Positions 26,433 to 38,509 of a DNA stretch of 64,000 bases are shown piece by piece. The notes beneath the pieces are model-generated. The model was not told the DNA's origin. It made no database searches and saw nothing but the letters and a program-made list of their open reading frames with translations. This DNA comes from Triops longicaudatus (Eukaryota; Arthropoda; Branchiopoda; Notostraca; Triopsidae): positions 87,527 to 151,526 of the forward strand of contig JAGQDJ010000132.1 in the NCBI GenBank assembly GCA_022885665.1, written 5' to 3'. A program made the position numbers and the translations under genes. Every line of letters begins with the position of its first letter. The first letter of the stretch is position 1.

Positions 26433-29400
26433 TTAAAAACGCGCACGAATATAAACGGCCGAAACATCATGGTCCGCATAGCCGAGTCGTTTGGCGTGTT
26501 TAAAGACTTCATTGGCTGAGGCAGCGACCGGCAGAGGTTGCTCCAATTGGTCACCCATGGTGAGCGCCAATTTTAAGTCTTTCTGCATATGTTGCAAAGG
26601 TAAATGGGTAGGGAAGGCGCCTTCCAAGATGGCTTTGCTCTTCTCGATGACTAACGGACACGCTAACGACGTCAGTTCTAACACTTCGAGAACGTCCCGT
26701 TGCTGAAGCCCCGCCCGGTCCGCTAAGGCCATGCCTTCACCCAAACCCACCAACGTCACGCCGGCCATTAACTGCAGTACCAGATTCATCTTGGCGCCAC
26801 ATCCGACTTCGCCTGTAAAGTAAAAAGAAAAAAAAATAATAAATAAATAAATAAAAATATATAGAAAATAAAAATTAAATACCCGAGTGAAAAAACGAAC
26901 AAATAACTATATAAAATCTTAGTTCAAAGAAAAAATAAGTTTGAGTAAACTGTGATATTAAAGCAAAAGTAGCCCAAGTACTTTACGTAAAAAAGAGGTA
27001 AAGGTCTGGATATTACGCATTACGAATGGTTGTAGACACACAAAAAATTCGCTTACATCAGAAAGACTGTTGGACATACGGAAAAAAAATGCGCTAAATA
27101 CGTCAAGACGTTTAGTTTACGGGAAAAGTGCTGTTAAAGATAATAGTGGGTAATCTACGTACTAAGGGTGGTTAGGTTGACGAAATGATAATAAATACAA
27201 AATGACGATAAAACAGAAAAAATGCTTGTGTTGTATGGGTCGGAATCACTGAGCATTACCTAGGAAGAAGGAGTTTTTGCCCATGGCTTGGAAACAGGAT
27301 TGACAGTCATCGAATAAGGATTTGTCTCCCGCTGCAAGAATGACGAGCGTGCCTTCCTGGGCTTGCGTTTTGCTTCCTTGGATCTGGGCCTCCAAGTAGC
27401 GGCCGCCTTTGCTGGTCACGGCGTCAGCGATGTCTTGCGAGGTTTCCGCGTCTATGTTGGTCATCTCCACGTAGCTTTTCGAGCTCGTCATTTCCTGCAG
27501 CACGCCACAGTTTCCAAACACCATCTGCGATAGAATTTCGATAGTCAGTATTGCACTTCAAGAATAAAATAAGTCAAGAGGAACAATAGGAAAACACGGC
27601 AATAAACGAAACCCTACGTCACTATTCTCAAAAACAAAAATCGGTTAATACAGTGTCTGGTAAACGAAAACCGAACAGATCGAAAAAATGTACACACAAC
27701 AAACAAAAGCTTTCGACAATATCTCTAATAAAAGTCTGCAAAAAATGCTCCGTGTGAAGTACTTCTTTCGCGGCATGTGGATCGGCAACACATGAAAAGG
27801 TGATATCGGCTGCGCAAATGACATCCGATGGCGTCATCGCTTCTTCTGCTCCCGCTTTCACGAAATCTCGGCACTAAAAAAACGGAAAAAGACAATTAAT
27901 AATAAGCATTATTGTATTCAGGAATAATTATCAATACATATTAATTCATTGCGAAGCCCAAGTAAGTCAATTCAATTATATGCATTATTCATTCAATCCG
28001 TTCAATTTATTAAAGTAATACAGTAACAATTAAAATAACTATTGTTATAAACTAATAAATCACGAGCCATAATAAAGAATAACATAAAAATTATTTAAGA
28101 ATTTTGTATAACAAAGATTTGTTTTCCTGAAGAATGTTAGGCTTGCTTTTCAAGGATTAGTTCCGTGAACTTTAAGTCTGCGTTACAACACCTTATGACG
28201 TCATACAGCCATCCTAAAGCCTTGTTCATAACCTAATTTATCGATCGCCAGTTTTTTATGTCCTGTGTACGTACGGATGGCGTATGACCTTCATTTTGAC
28301 AATACGTGATTCGTTTCTTTGACAAATACGTTCGGCAAATATTTATCGTTTCTCTTATCTTTGAAACAGGCGATTCTTTTCCCAAAGCGTTGAGATTGAA
28401 CGAAATCGGTTTATCAAGGGTTGTTTGAGTTTCTGTATCGAATTTTCATTATTGGGCACATAAGGACATCTTCAGACTACGCACTTTGAGAATCACAGAC
28501 CATAGCCACAAGCAAGATGGCGGTCGACAGGCTTATTTTCGTTCCACGTTAGAATTCACTCATTTACACAGAATGTGATTTTACATGAATCGATTAAAGA
28601 GTGTAAAAAAAAAAATCTTGTTCTGAGTATGTCCGTCTGCTGTTCCCGTTTTATTTGAACAAGAAACGATAGACATGCTAGCAAAGATTAAAAATAAATT
28701 AAAGCGATTCGGGCGAGCTCAAGTACGATTAAACAATATTTTTTTTTTTGGTAAATAGAAAGATTTTTTTCCGAAACCTTGCTTCAGAACTAACTTTCTA
28801 CTTAGGATAACTAGGTCAGCCCAGCTGATTTAACTAAAATCCTAACTCAAACTAGCCGACTTAGCTTAAATTAGCTAGCTAGTACGAAGTAACTTAAGTA
28901 ACTTAACCTTATCTAAGACAGTCGAGGACGACGATACGTTGCAAATACGAGGTATGTTTCATTTAATACCTAAATACCTCTTTTCTTTTAAATCAATTAA
29001 ATAAAAAATTATTTACGATTGACCAATTCAATTCAATTTCCATAACCAACGAAGTCACTCCAAAACCAAAGAAAAGATGAACAAATAATAATAATAATAA
29101 AAACTAATTTTGAGACAATATTGGTATGAGGTCATGACCTCAGTTGGTATGTGACCTTGAGGGCACTAATGCATGTGCCTAATAGAAGGTCCGTTGAGCA
29201 AGGAAAAGCTTAGTGAGTCACAGTTAAACAGTCAAGCAGTCACCTTCTAAGTAATCATAAAATTATTAATACAGCAGAAATCAACAGCATCTTCTTAGAA
29301 AATTCAAAGACTAAAAGTCATACCAAAAATCGCAAAAATGAATTTTATTTGCCATCCCGCCCATGGAACAGCTTCAACAGCTAGCGCCTCAGACGGCCAG

Positions 29401-32400
29401 CGAGAAACAACAATTACAGTCTGTAGACAGTGACCGCTAGGTGCGTTACTACCTACTTGCCTACATACATGATTGAAAAACCCCTCCTTGCCTTTTCAGT
29501 TCTCAAAGCTACTATAATCTCTTGTGTTTGTCCTGGGAGAACGACGCCACCAGCTGAGCTAAAATATCCCAAACAAGCTTCATTTTTTGAACTTTTCGAC
29601 TCCCAAAATTTCGTTACTATATCATTCTTAACTCATAGCAAAGTGATTACAATGCTTACGTAAGCTCAAATTGTTTAGTAAAACTATAATTCAAACTTTT
29701 ATTTCATCCTTACAATCGAACAATTCGTCTTATTTTATTATTGTTTATACAGGTTTGGTGTTCTCGAAGCGTCTTCAGTTCTGTATTAATTCAGAAAAAG
29801 CTCTCGAGTGCTTAAAGAATCAAAAATCTTCAATTACAAAATGAGCGTGAAGCTGCATATCTGTGCGTTTGTCTTAACGTTCTTTTCATGTACGCTAGCC
29901 CAAGACGGCAACGCCACTATTCTTTGTCCTACCGCTTGTTCCTGCGATTTGCGCGCTAGAACCGACCTGCGCGTCGACTGCCATGACAGACATTTGCTAC
30001 AAGTTCCCGCTACACTCCCTTCCTCCACGCATCACCTCCTGCTCTCCAACAATGAACTCAAGCGCCTAACATTGCGGCAACTCCAGTCCCTAACTGAATT
30101 AACTAACCTCGAAGCTTCCAATAATTCGATCCAAAACCTCGAAATCGGCCTCTTCCAACCTTTGCTCCACCTCCAATCCGTCGACCTCTCCTTCAACCCT
30201 ATCAGCCATCTCCCATACGGCATTTTCGCCCATCTACCCCATCTCAAGACCTTGTCACTCGCCAATTGTCGTCTCACTACCCTCAACAATGCCACATTCT
30301 TCAAACTGCCTTCCTTAACCTCCCTCAATTTACACAACAATACCCTCACCTCCATTGCGTTCGACGCATTTTGGAACCTCAACCAACTCAAAACTCTCGA
30401 CATCAGCAACAATGGGTTAACTACCCTGGCCCCTCAATGGTTCTACAATCTGCCATTGTTGGAAAAGTTGTTCGTCAATCATAACATGCTCTCGCAGCTC
30501 AACGATCCTGGCTTTAAAGCTCTCTCCTTGTTACGTGAGTTAGACCTGTCTAACAATGGAATCTCCGATTCCGGTTTCATTGTTGCGTTGCCTACAAGCC
30601 TACGTTTCCTTAACCTTGCCTCAAACAAGCTTTCATTGTTGGCTGGGGACGTTTTCCAAGGCTTGGCACATTTGGAATGGCTGAATTTGAGTGACAATCC
30701 GATTGTTGAGCTCACTCCTCCCCTTTTCCATGCCACGCCCAAGCTCGAGTTCCTGTCTTTGTCCAAGTTGAAGCTTCAAACACTAGGTAACGGATTGTTC
30801 GATCCGGTGACGCGTTTGCGTACGCTAGAAATCACGGAGAATTCATTGTTGAGCGATTTGGATTCCGAAGCTTTCCATTATTTGGGGGCGTTGCAAGAGC
30901 TGAATTTAAGTTACAATGCTTTAAAGGTGGTGCCACGCTCACTGCGCCACCTGCCTCAACTGCGTCAACTAGATTTGCAGGGCAATCAATGGCAATGCGA
31001 TTGCCATTCTTACTGGGTGTTAGGCTGGGCCAATAAGGCGGGGCCAACGCACCAGCTCGAAGCACCGAAGCTGATCTTCTGCCAGATGCCTGACAGACGC
31101 CAGATGGCGTTGTTTGACGGTTTAAATCAGTTGCGTTGCACGGCTGTAAGGTTGGAACATTCTACTGTGTATCGACAGGCAGCACTGGGAAGCCAAGCCC
31201 AATTAACCTGCAAATTTGCGGGTTTTCCGCCGCCCAAAGTGCAATGGCACCTGCCAGGCAACAGAGTCCTGTACTGGCCAGCTAATGCAACAGACAACGA
31301 GCTTAAATCGCAACTTAATGAGACGCATTTTGAAGAAAATGGAGATTTGGTTGTACATCGGGTGAGTCGCCAAGATGGTGGCCGGTATATCTGCGTCGCT
31401 TCTAACCCGTTGTCCAATGTCACGGCCTTTATGACGCTACACTTAGACCCAGCCCCTATACGTCGGGCGCAGGTCATGAGCCTTTTCGTGGGCTTAGGCT
31501 GCGTAGTTGGATTTGTTATCTGCGCCCTGATTGGCCGAGGCGTGAAAATGATCTTGGATCGGTAAGAATTCTTCAGAGAATGCAAATTTTTTTAAAAATG
31601 TAAAAATACGAAACTTGATTTAAAAGATTTTCGAAACGTTCACTGTATTAATTAAAATTTAACATTTCTTTAACTTAAAACTGAGCATTTTTGTTAGAAA
31701 AAAGTAATCGAGAATTTTTTTTAATGTTAAAGAAAAAGTCTTTTATTTCGATTTTTTTCTATTTGCGGATGGTGGGATTGCTACACGTGCTGCGGAGAAC
31801 GTCTAACGCCTCGGGCTAAGCAAGTTCGGACGTTTTTAGAAGGCATCGAATCATACAAGAAGCAGCAGTTGGATCGTTTGCGAGAAAACTACCATGGACA
31901 GGTTTGTTTGCAAGTTTTCGTCATAGAATTGCGTAAAATCTTCAGAAATGCTAGAAAACGCGTTTTGAGTATTTCCGCGTTTTAAGGCTATCGCATTGTT
32001 TTTTTAGGCTCAACGCATTAAAGAAAACTGCATGCAGCAAGTGGACCGTTTGCGCGACAGCTACACTGCGCAGGTGAACTATTTACGCGGGGTGCGCGAT
32101 TCCGGTTCGCACCATTTGACCTTGCTGCGGGAGCAGTACAACGAGCAAGTACGACGCGTGTACAACTACTCGATGCAGAGCATGGATGGCGTGCGTACCA
32201 ACTACGTCTCGCAGCGCAACCGTGTGCGCAAATTCTCTGCACACCAACTGGTACGTCTCAAAGAAAGTTATCGCTTCCAGCAAAAGACCATCAACAAGAT
32301 CCTGGAAAACCTGCCCTCAATGTACATCGACTCGTGCCGCAACCCGGCATGTGCACGTACCGATTCGATTTATTTCGACGACGACATTGCTGGCCTCGAA

Positions 32401-35400
32401 GTCGTCGACACGTACATCAAAAGTACGTTGTGTACGTTAAAAGAGCTCGAAGAAGAAGTCGTCACCACCCAAGAGCGCTCATCGACGCTCGATAGCCGAG
32501 AATCGACGCCAGGGGAGGAGCTGGCGCCCTCGGTGGCGAGTCAGAAAACTAACAGACCCAGTCACAGCCGCCAGGGGAGCTTGGATCTCAGCAATTTCCT
32601 GTCGTTTCCACCACTGGCTCTACCGCAGCGTCTGAGTCGACACAAGCGTCAACGCAAAGACAGCGGTAAAGGAGCGAAACAAGTGCAAGTCTCGGTGGAA
32701 GTGTGTCAAGAACCCGATTTTGCGTCCAAAGCTGAGGATTTGGAACCGGAGTCAGAGGAAAATAACGGATGGCTGCCGACAGAGGGCTCTGACGCTTGTC
32801 TGTTACCTCACGGCACGACTGAAACGATTCAAGACGATCCGGGAACGGGGGAAAATGGAGGTTTGGTGGCGAAATCGGCGCCCGTGGCTACCGAAAGCGA
32901 TTTATAGACAGAAAACTGAACGAACAAGCTAAAAGGGGGCGTGTCTTGGCTAGGACTGTGATAAAACAGGGCAAAGAAGAGCTCTTTGGAGGAGTTGTTT
33001 TTAGTTTTACGTTTTTAGGTCAGCTTTCTTTTCGTTTTTTTCCCTTTAATGTAAGCATATGTGTAATACATGTGACCAGAAAATGAATTGTGGTTGATTC
33101 TGCACTTAAATTTTGCAGGAATTTTTGTTAGCGAAGAATCGTGGCAGTAAAGCAAGGGTGGGCGCAGCCAATGAATTAGTGTGGACTTTACCTTTTTCGC
33201 ATTTATTAACCAGAAGTCACATTGTAACAATTGACTATAAATTAAGTTCGTTGTCCCTGGATCTCTCCTTGGTTCGTTTTCGCGAATTCAGATCATTTTC
33301 CACGAAGATTCCGATAGAATTTAACACATTCGCTAACTTCTTTTTTCCGAGCGCTTTTCTGCGAAGCAAAAACTTAGCTAAGGAACTGTTCGTGAATACA
33401 CACAAACCTAAACTAACATTACTAGTAATTTGATTAAACCCAATTAATTTGATCAGACTAACTCAACAAAGTCAGCTAATTTTACCTTGCTTTACTGGGC
33501 TAGCCTAACCTTCAATAACCTAGTTCAACTGAACGGAGCCAACTTAAGTCCAACTGAGCTCACCTAACCTACATAACCGAACTAGATTATGTTATTTATA
33601 GGCACATTAGGACTTCGAGCTGAAGAAATAGGTCAAAAGACTCGACTTACCCTTACCCTTGACTTTGTAATGGTCTTATGCTATAACATACGAACATTAA
33701 GGGGAAGGTGTGACTTACCTTATCCGGTGTACGATTCCAGACGATGACCTTGTGGCCCGAGTTAAGGAGGTTTTTCACAATCCCCGCACCCATAATACCC
33801 AAACCAAGGAAACCGAACTTTAAATTTGAAGGCTGGATGTTTTTGTCTTTGAGAGTCTGGGTCACGCGCTCAACATCCAACGGAGGCGTGTCCTAAGGGA
33901 AAAATCATTAGTTAAGCAACAAATTACTTTTCTTATTTAAACAATGTTAAAACAAGTAAATGAAAACATTAAAATTTTACAAAAATAAAGCCACAAAATC
34001 TTCAAATACGAAAAACGGCAAGCACTAAATTATTTCGAGAACATAACTAATAAATAAACGGAGATGGCTGAAAATATAAAAGTAATGTGAGAAAATTTAG
34101 AAAAGATATTTATATTTATTTATTAAGATACGATATTTAGAAAAAGACGGTATTACTGGTCTTTGGATATTCGTAGGTCGGTCGAGTAAGCTAGACACCA
34201 ATCCCGAACCGGTTTTGCGCGTACTGTGATTGGACACGGCGGGTGACGCGCTTTCAAGCAGACGCTCTTTCTTGGTAACGGTGCTGTCGCTGTCTTCGGA
34301 GCGCCGACGTTTCACAGACCGAACGCTGCTTTCCTACAAAGACACAATGAATAAATATAGAAATAACAAATCCAAAATAAAGCATGAAAATGATAAATAA
34401 AAACCAGAAATCTACTCTAAAGAAATATTATGCAACTCAGTTCCGAAGTAAGACAACTTTGCGTCGCAGTATATTATTCGTATTGGCACCTTTTAAGGCG
34501 AAAAGATCATGTATCCGAATAGCCCCCATATAAGAGATATTGAACTGCACTTGTCTTGTAAGTCTTTTATACATGTGTTTTTACTATTATTTGCCATTAC
34601 ATAGATGCCACAGTTCTGATATTATCCGATTTTTTGCAGCAATTGTCTGAACCCGCAAATATGAAACTCCTGTAGGAAACAGCATGTAGGAAATTCTTAC
34701 AGATATCTGAATTTTTCTATAGAGAATATAGGCATGATAACTGTAATTTAACTCAAGAAGTTAAGTTAAAAAGTCTCACTAACACACACAAACTAGCTTA
34801 GCATAATTTACTAACCTAACTTAACTCAAGAAACCAAACATAAATTAACCTACGAACCAAAGAACACTTGTAAGGTAGTATTTTGCGTATACTTTTTCGG
34901 TAAAAAAAATTTTTCAAAAAGAAGCTGGACATATGACCACCCGTATGTATGGAAAACCACTTGTAAGAGTTCATAGTTCTAATATAGGAGAAAGACACAA
35001 AGGGCAGTAATAGGCTTCGACGTGGACTGGTAACAAAAACACAAAGAACGTTTGTACGAGAAAACCGTTTGTAAGAAAGTATGTTAAAGGGTATTGAAAG
35101 TTTACAAGTAAAACAGGAAGGGACCCATTTATAAGGAAAAACGCTTATACGAGCAGGTATCTGAAGTTTTTCATGATGGAATAAAACATAAAGGGTCCCG
35201 TTAATAAGAGAATACAGCTCCCAAGAAAGTGTTTAACGAGTATGGAATTTTCTGTTTAAAAAAAGCCGAAAAAAGAAAACAAAGAAGCGTAACATCTCAC
35301 GTTGAGAGCACACTGATGGGTATTATCGAAAGTTTAAGTGAAAATCTAAAAATGACAAACTAGGGACTCCTTTATCACAAACCCCTTATTTAAAAGCAGG

Positions 35401-38000
35401 TTTTTGAAGTCTTGAAAAGAGGAAAGACACGAATTGACCCGTTTATACGAGAAATCCCCTTATGGGAGAGTGCACTGATACAAACTGGAGCTTTAAAACC
35501 TACGACAAACAGAATATAAGAAACTAAGGCCTCGCATGTAAGGAAAACCGCTCGTAAGAGCGCTTTCTACCGGGACACAAAATTCTTTTAGAGGAAAAGG
35601 ATTTAAAACGGTTCATTTGCAAAAGCAAACCGATGTAAGATTGTAAATGCCATAATTTTTACATTGAAGTTCGACTGAAAATAATGCCCTGTTGTAAGTG
35701 ACTATCGTTGCGCATTCTGTGAAGATTCACGTAGGATCGTAGTATTACACGGGCGCGTATTCTGAAACTTTTCCTGGACTTCTTACATCCGGGTTAAAGA
35801 CTGTGTTTTCGTCCATACATAATTACTTTTCTTGACTATTTTGCTACTTTCTTTGCATTACGAATCTTTTATTGCTTTGCGTAATTTGGTGCGATTTTTG
35901 TAACAAAATGAGCTGATATGTGAAATGATCACATAAAATTAGACAGAACAAATAAAATGAATATCAAAATTAGATAGAAAAGTAGATTTTAAAATCAAAA
36001 AGCAAATTTTAAAATCAAAATCATGTAGATATAAAAAATAATAAACAAAATTAAAAACCCTAAAAAGTGGAAAACTAAGTGCAACCTTATATCTATTATT
36101 ACTTTTCGAGGACGGGGTTTGGATTCCTTCTTCTCCTTCTTCAGGGCTGGCTCCGGTGACCCTTTCAAAGATTCTTCCTCACTCTTGAGCTCGGTTTCTT
36201 CATGGGTGTCATTGTTTTCCGCGTTTTCCTCGTTAATTTCATCGCTGGAGCCTTCAGCTTTGTCTTCTTCCGCGGGCGGATTAGCAATGTAGTCCTCGAT
36301 GGCTTTGACAGCGTCTCGGAAGGCAGCAGACTTGTTGGACTTTTGAAACTGGTCCTTAAACTCAAGATACGGCTTGATATTGTAATCTTCTATCCACGCA
36401 CTATTGAAAACGAATTGAATTAGACAACGAAACTCATTAACATAACTCAGTTTCTGTTTCTTTACTCCCCATTGTCTTATATATCTTCTAAATCGATTTG
36501 CAATGCTTAGTACGTTATAATTTTCTGTTTAATGTTTTTCCTCCAATAATTAATTTTATACGAAGACAATCATATTAATGATTACAATAATTGTTAAAAA
36601 TTCATCAATAAATTCCTTCGTGAATTTCAGAGGCTTTAATGCTCCAAATAAATCTAGAGAAAACTACGAAAATTTCGTTCCCTGACACAGAAATCGTTGT
36701 GAATTCAGAAAAATGGTAGCTTCAATCTGTTATATCAACTTACAAATTGTCTGTGCCGTAAAAGAAGACACAGTGCACTGGTTTTTTGTTGGCAGGCCGC
36801 TTTAAATCTTTGGGAGGATTGGCAACCTGTTAAAGACATAAAGTACCGGTTTAATGAGTTCCAAATAGTTCTTGGAGTCAAATAAGCCTCAATTTATGAA
36901 TTTTCCCGCTTTTTAAAGCTTTGTAACGGCCTAAATGAGTTGAAAATCGTTTTGAGGGTTAAAGAAGGCACGCGTTGCGATAAAATATCCTTTTTGGATG
37001 AATGGTCAGGTCTGGATTTCACTTTCAGGTCTGTAATGGCGTGTTTTACGCGTGTTCAAAGTTAAACAAGCGTCATGAGGGCTTTTCTGAGAATTTTAAA
37101 TGATGTTAAGATGTCACGGGTGGTTATATTATATGATCGGCGTAGGAAGTCCAAATGTCAGGTTTTTCAACTTTTACAAGCAGCATAATGCTTAGTATGA
37201 GTTATATTTCGTTTTTGGGCATGAGGAAGCTTCTGCAAAGGGTGAAAACATCTCATTTAGGCTGAAAACTCGGGTCTTGGCTTCACCGTTGAGGTTTTCA
37301 GTCTTTACTCGTAGCAAACGCACTAAATGAGTTGTTATTCAATACGTAAGAGCAAGAAAACTTCTCCGGAGTTCAAACACCCCCTTTTTGGACGAAAAGA
37401 CCTGCCTTGGCGCCAATTTCAGGTCTTTGGGGACGTCTTTTTTTACGTGGTTTATTTCAAGTAAGATTCTTGGAGCGTCTGAGAGGTTCTGAGTGGTGTT
37501 AAGGTGATAATAATAGTTACACTATGTGAAGAGGATGTTATGGTGTGTCTAGGAAGCGTGAAAGTTGACATTTCAGACTTTGCAAGCAGCATAACGCTCT
37601 GAGTGGGTCAAATTTAATTTCTTGCAGGCAAGAAAGCTTTTGATGAGAGTTAACCTCCCATTTTGGACGAAAAATCGGAAACTGTCTCCATTTCCAAGTC
37701 TTTATGGGCGAATTTGAGGCGTTTTCAAAGTCAAACAGGCTTCATTAAGCTTTCTGAAACGTTCTAAGCGGTTTTAAGGTGCTAATAGAAGGTACATTAA
37801 GTGTCTGGCATGTCGTGGCGATGAAGGAAGCGCAAAAGTTGGGTTTGGCGCCCCCAACCAACACAAAAGCTTACCTTGCCAGGCCAGGGCGAAAAGCCCT
37901 TCATCTTGGCCCTAAGGAAAATAACACGAATGAGTCAAATTTCGGAGGATTTTTCAATTAATTACCAAACTAAATCGCCAACTCTGAAAGGTTGCGTCAT
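26433..38000 (-). CDS. GLYR1: GLYR1/N-PAC (fly Ndf) - PWWP plus 6PGDH-like nucleosome-binding protein
   Basis: Chromatin factor that binds nucleosomes in gene bodies and helps RNA polymerase II through them. Coding exons in transcript order: 37966-38000, 37875-37911, 36744-36826, 36103-36400, 34157-34333, 33719-33892, 27763-27873, 27260-27524, 26433-26812. The sum is 1,560 nt, or 519 aa (human 553). The PWWP domain has GDLVWAKMKGFSPWPGK, VHCVFFYGT and AWIEDYNIKPY. A charged linker with a PRPRK AT-hook-like patch follows. The dehydrogenase-like half has the Rossmann motif GFLGLGIMGAGIVKNL, VIVWNRTPDK, FSCVADPHAAKE and GTLVILAAGD. At the position of the catalytic Lys of active homologues there is Asn403 (AKMNLVLQ), so this is a predicted pseudo-enzyme, as in animals generally. 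The donor after codon AAKE (GTACTT) is weak but the protein junction fits. Intron 6 (27874-33718) contains an opposite-strand gene. Confidence 0.93.
29128..29160 (+). promoter_or_regulatory. Nuclear-receptor-type motif cluster (IR0 of AGGTCA plus FTZ-F1-type site)
   Basis: GAGGTCATGACCTC at 29128-29141 is a perfect 14-bp palindrome made of two AGGTCA half-sites with zero spacing. Ten bases on, TGACCTTGA (29152-29160) is the reverse complement of TCAAGGTCA, the extended half-site consensus of NR5A/FTZ-F1 and ERR-type receptors. The cluster lies about 680 bp upstream of the LRR-Ig start codon, inside the GLYR1 intron. Function is inference from motif match only. Confidence 0.4.
29841..32907 (+). 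CDS. LRR-Ig single-pass membrane protein with 11-residue repeat cytoplasmic tail
   Basis: Predicted cell-surface adhesion or receptor protein of 927 aa. Coding exons: 29841-31561, 31739-31901, 32008-32907. A signal peptide covers roughly residues 1-20. A cysteine-bounded LRR N-cap (CPTACSCD) follows, then about 12-13 leucine-rich repeats with LxxLxLxxN spacing, a C-cap ending QCDCHSYWVLGW, one Ig domain with QLTCKFAG and GGRYICVASN cysteines, and a transmembrane helix near 546-567. Residues 620-721 form nine 11-residue units. The tail then becomes charged and Ser-rich. The start is the first ATG ahead of the hydrophobic stretch. A pyrimidine-rich acceptor at 29752 suggests an upstream 5'UTR exon. 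The exon 2 acceptor (AAAAAG/T) is weak but is the only AG that keeps the frame. The gene lies wholly inside GLYR1 intron 6, opposite strand. It resembles insect LRR-Ig proteins in layout; I cannot assign a named orthologue. Confidence 0.85.
34850..35650. repeat. Decayed tandem array, period roughly 80-100 bp, in GLYR1 intron 4
   Basis: A motif like GGAAAACCGCTTGTAAGAG recurs in degenerate form near 34945, 35055, 35135, 35210, 35370, 35440 and 35540, interleaved with words such as AAGACACAAAGGG and GAAGTTT. Spacing is about 75-110 bp with one apparent missing unit. No reading frame or transposon ends were seen. It looks like an old minisatellite that has lost homogeneity. Confidence 0.45.
36850..37800. 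repeat. Decayed tandem duplication in GLYR1 intron 2
   Basis: Several degenerate units share the ordered words GCAAGCAGCATAA, AAATGAGTT, TTTTTGGACGAA, TTTCAGGTCT, GGCGTGTTTTACG-like and TTCTGAG...GGTTTTAAGGTG. Clear pairs are 37175 with 37575 (about 400 bp apart) and 37031 with 37431, with a third partial copy near 37700. The unit length is uncertain. Old intronic satellite-like expansion is the simplest reading. Confidence 0.4.
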
Positions 38001-38459
38001 TCTGGTTCACAAATTGTAGTCAAGGAAGCGCTAAAATAGAGACCAAGTTGAACAAACAAACGCGCGGCGTCCCCGCAAAACTCAAACGAACGCTACCGTT
38101 ATGACGTAACTTGAGCGGGCTGCCGCTAGGGACCGTGGAAGAGCGACCCGCGCCCGCGTGATTTCAAAACGCCAACGGTTTTTCGCGGCTATTCATTGAC
38201 TCCTATTTCTCGTAATTTAGAGCATCTAATGGTAGTGTTTTGGAGAAAGGTAGAAACATTTTGGAAATAAAATTTTGGAGACTAGAACCCAAAGCATTAC
38301 AAATATTTACAGTTATTTGAAAAATATTTACATTCGCCCAGATCTGGGCTAATCCGAAGGCTACCCAAGTCCATTCGGAATTAGTTCGAAATTATTTCTC
38401 ATTTCAACATAACACTCGTTTAAAACTCAGTCTAATGTTATGTATTTCGAGCTTTTTAA

Positions 38460-38509
<50 letters not shown>

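Noticed and set aside
29808..29840. Upstream in-frame extension of the LRR-Ig protein
   Set aside because: It lacks an ATG start. The ATG at 29841 directly precedes a good signal peptide.
34850..35650. Regularly spaced words resembling a CRISPR array
   Set aside because: Units are strongly diverged, there are no exact repeats with unique spacers, and the context is a eukaryotic intron.
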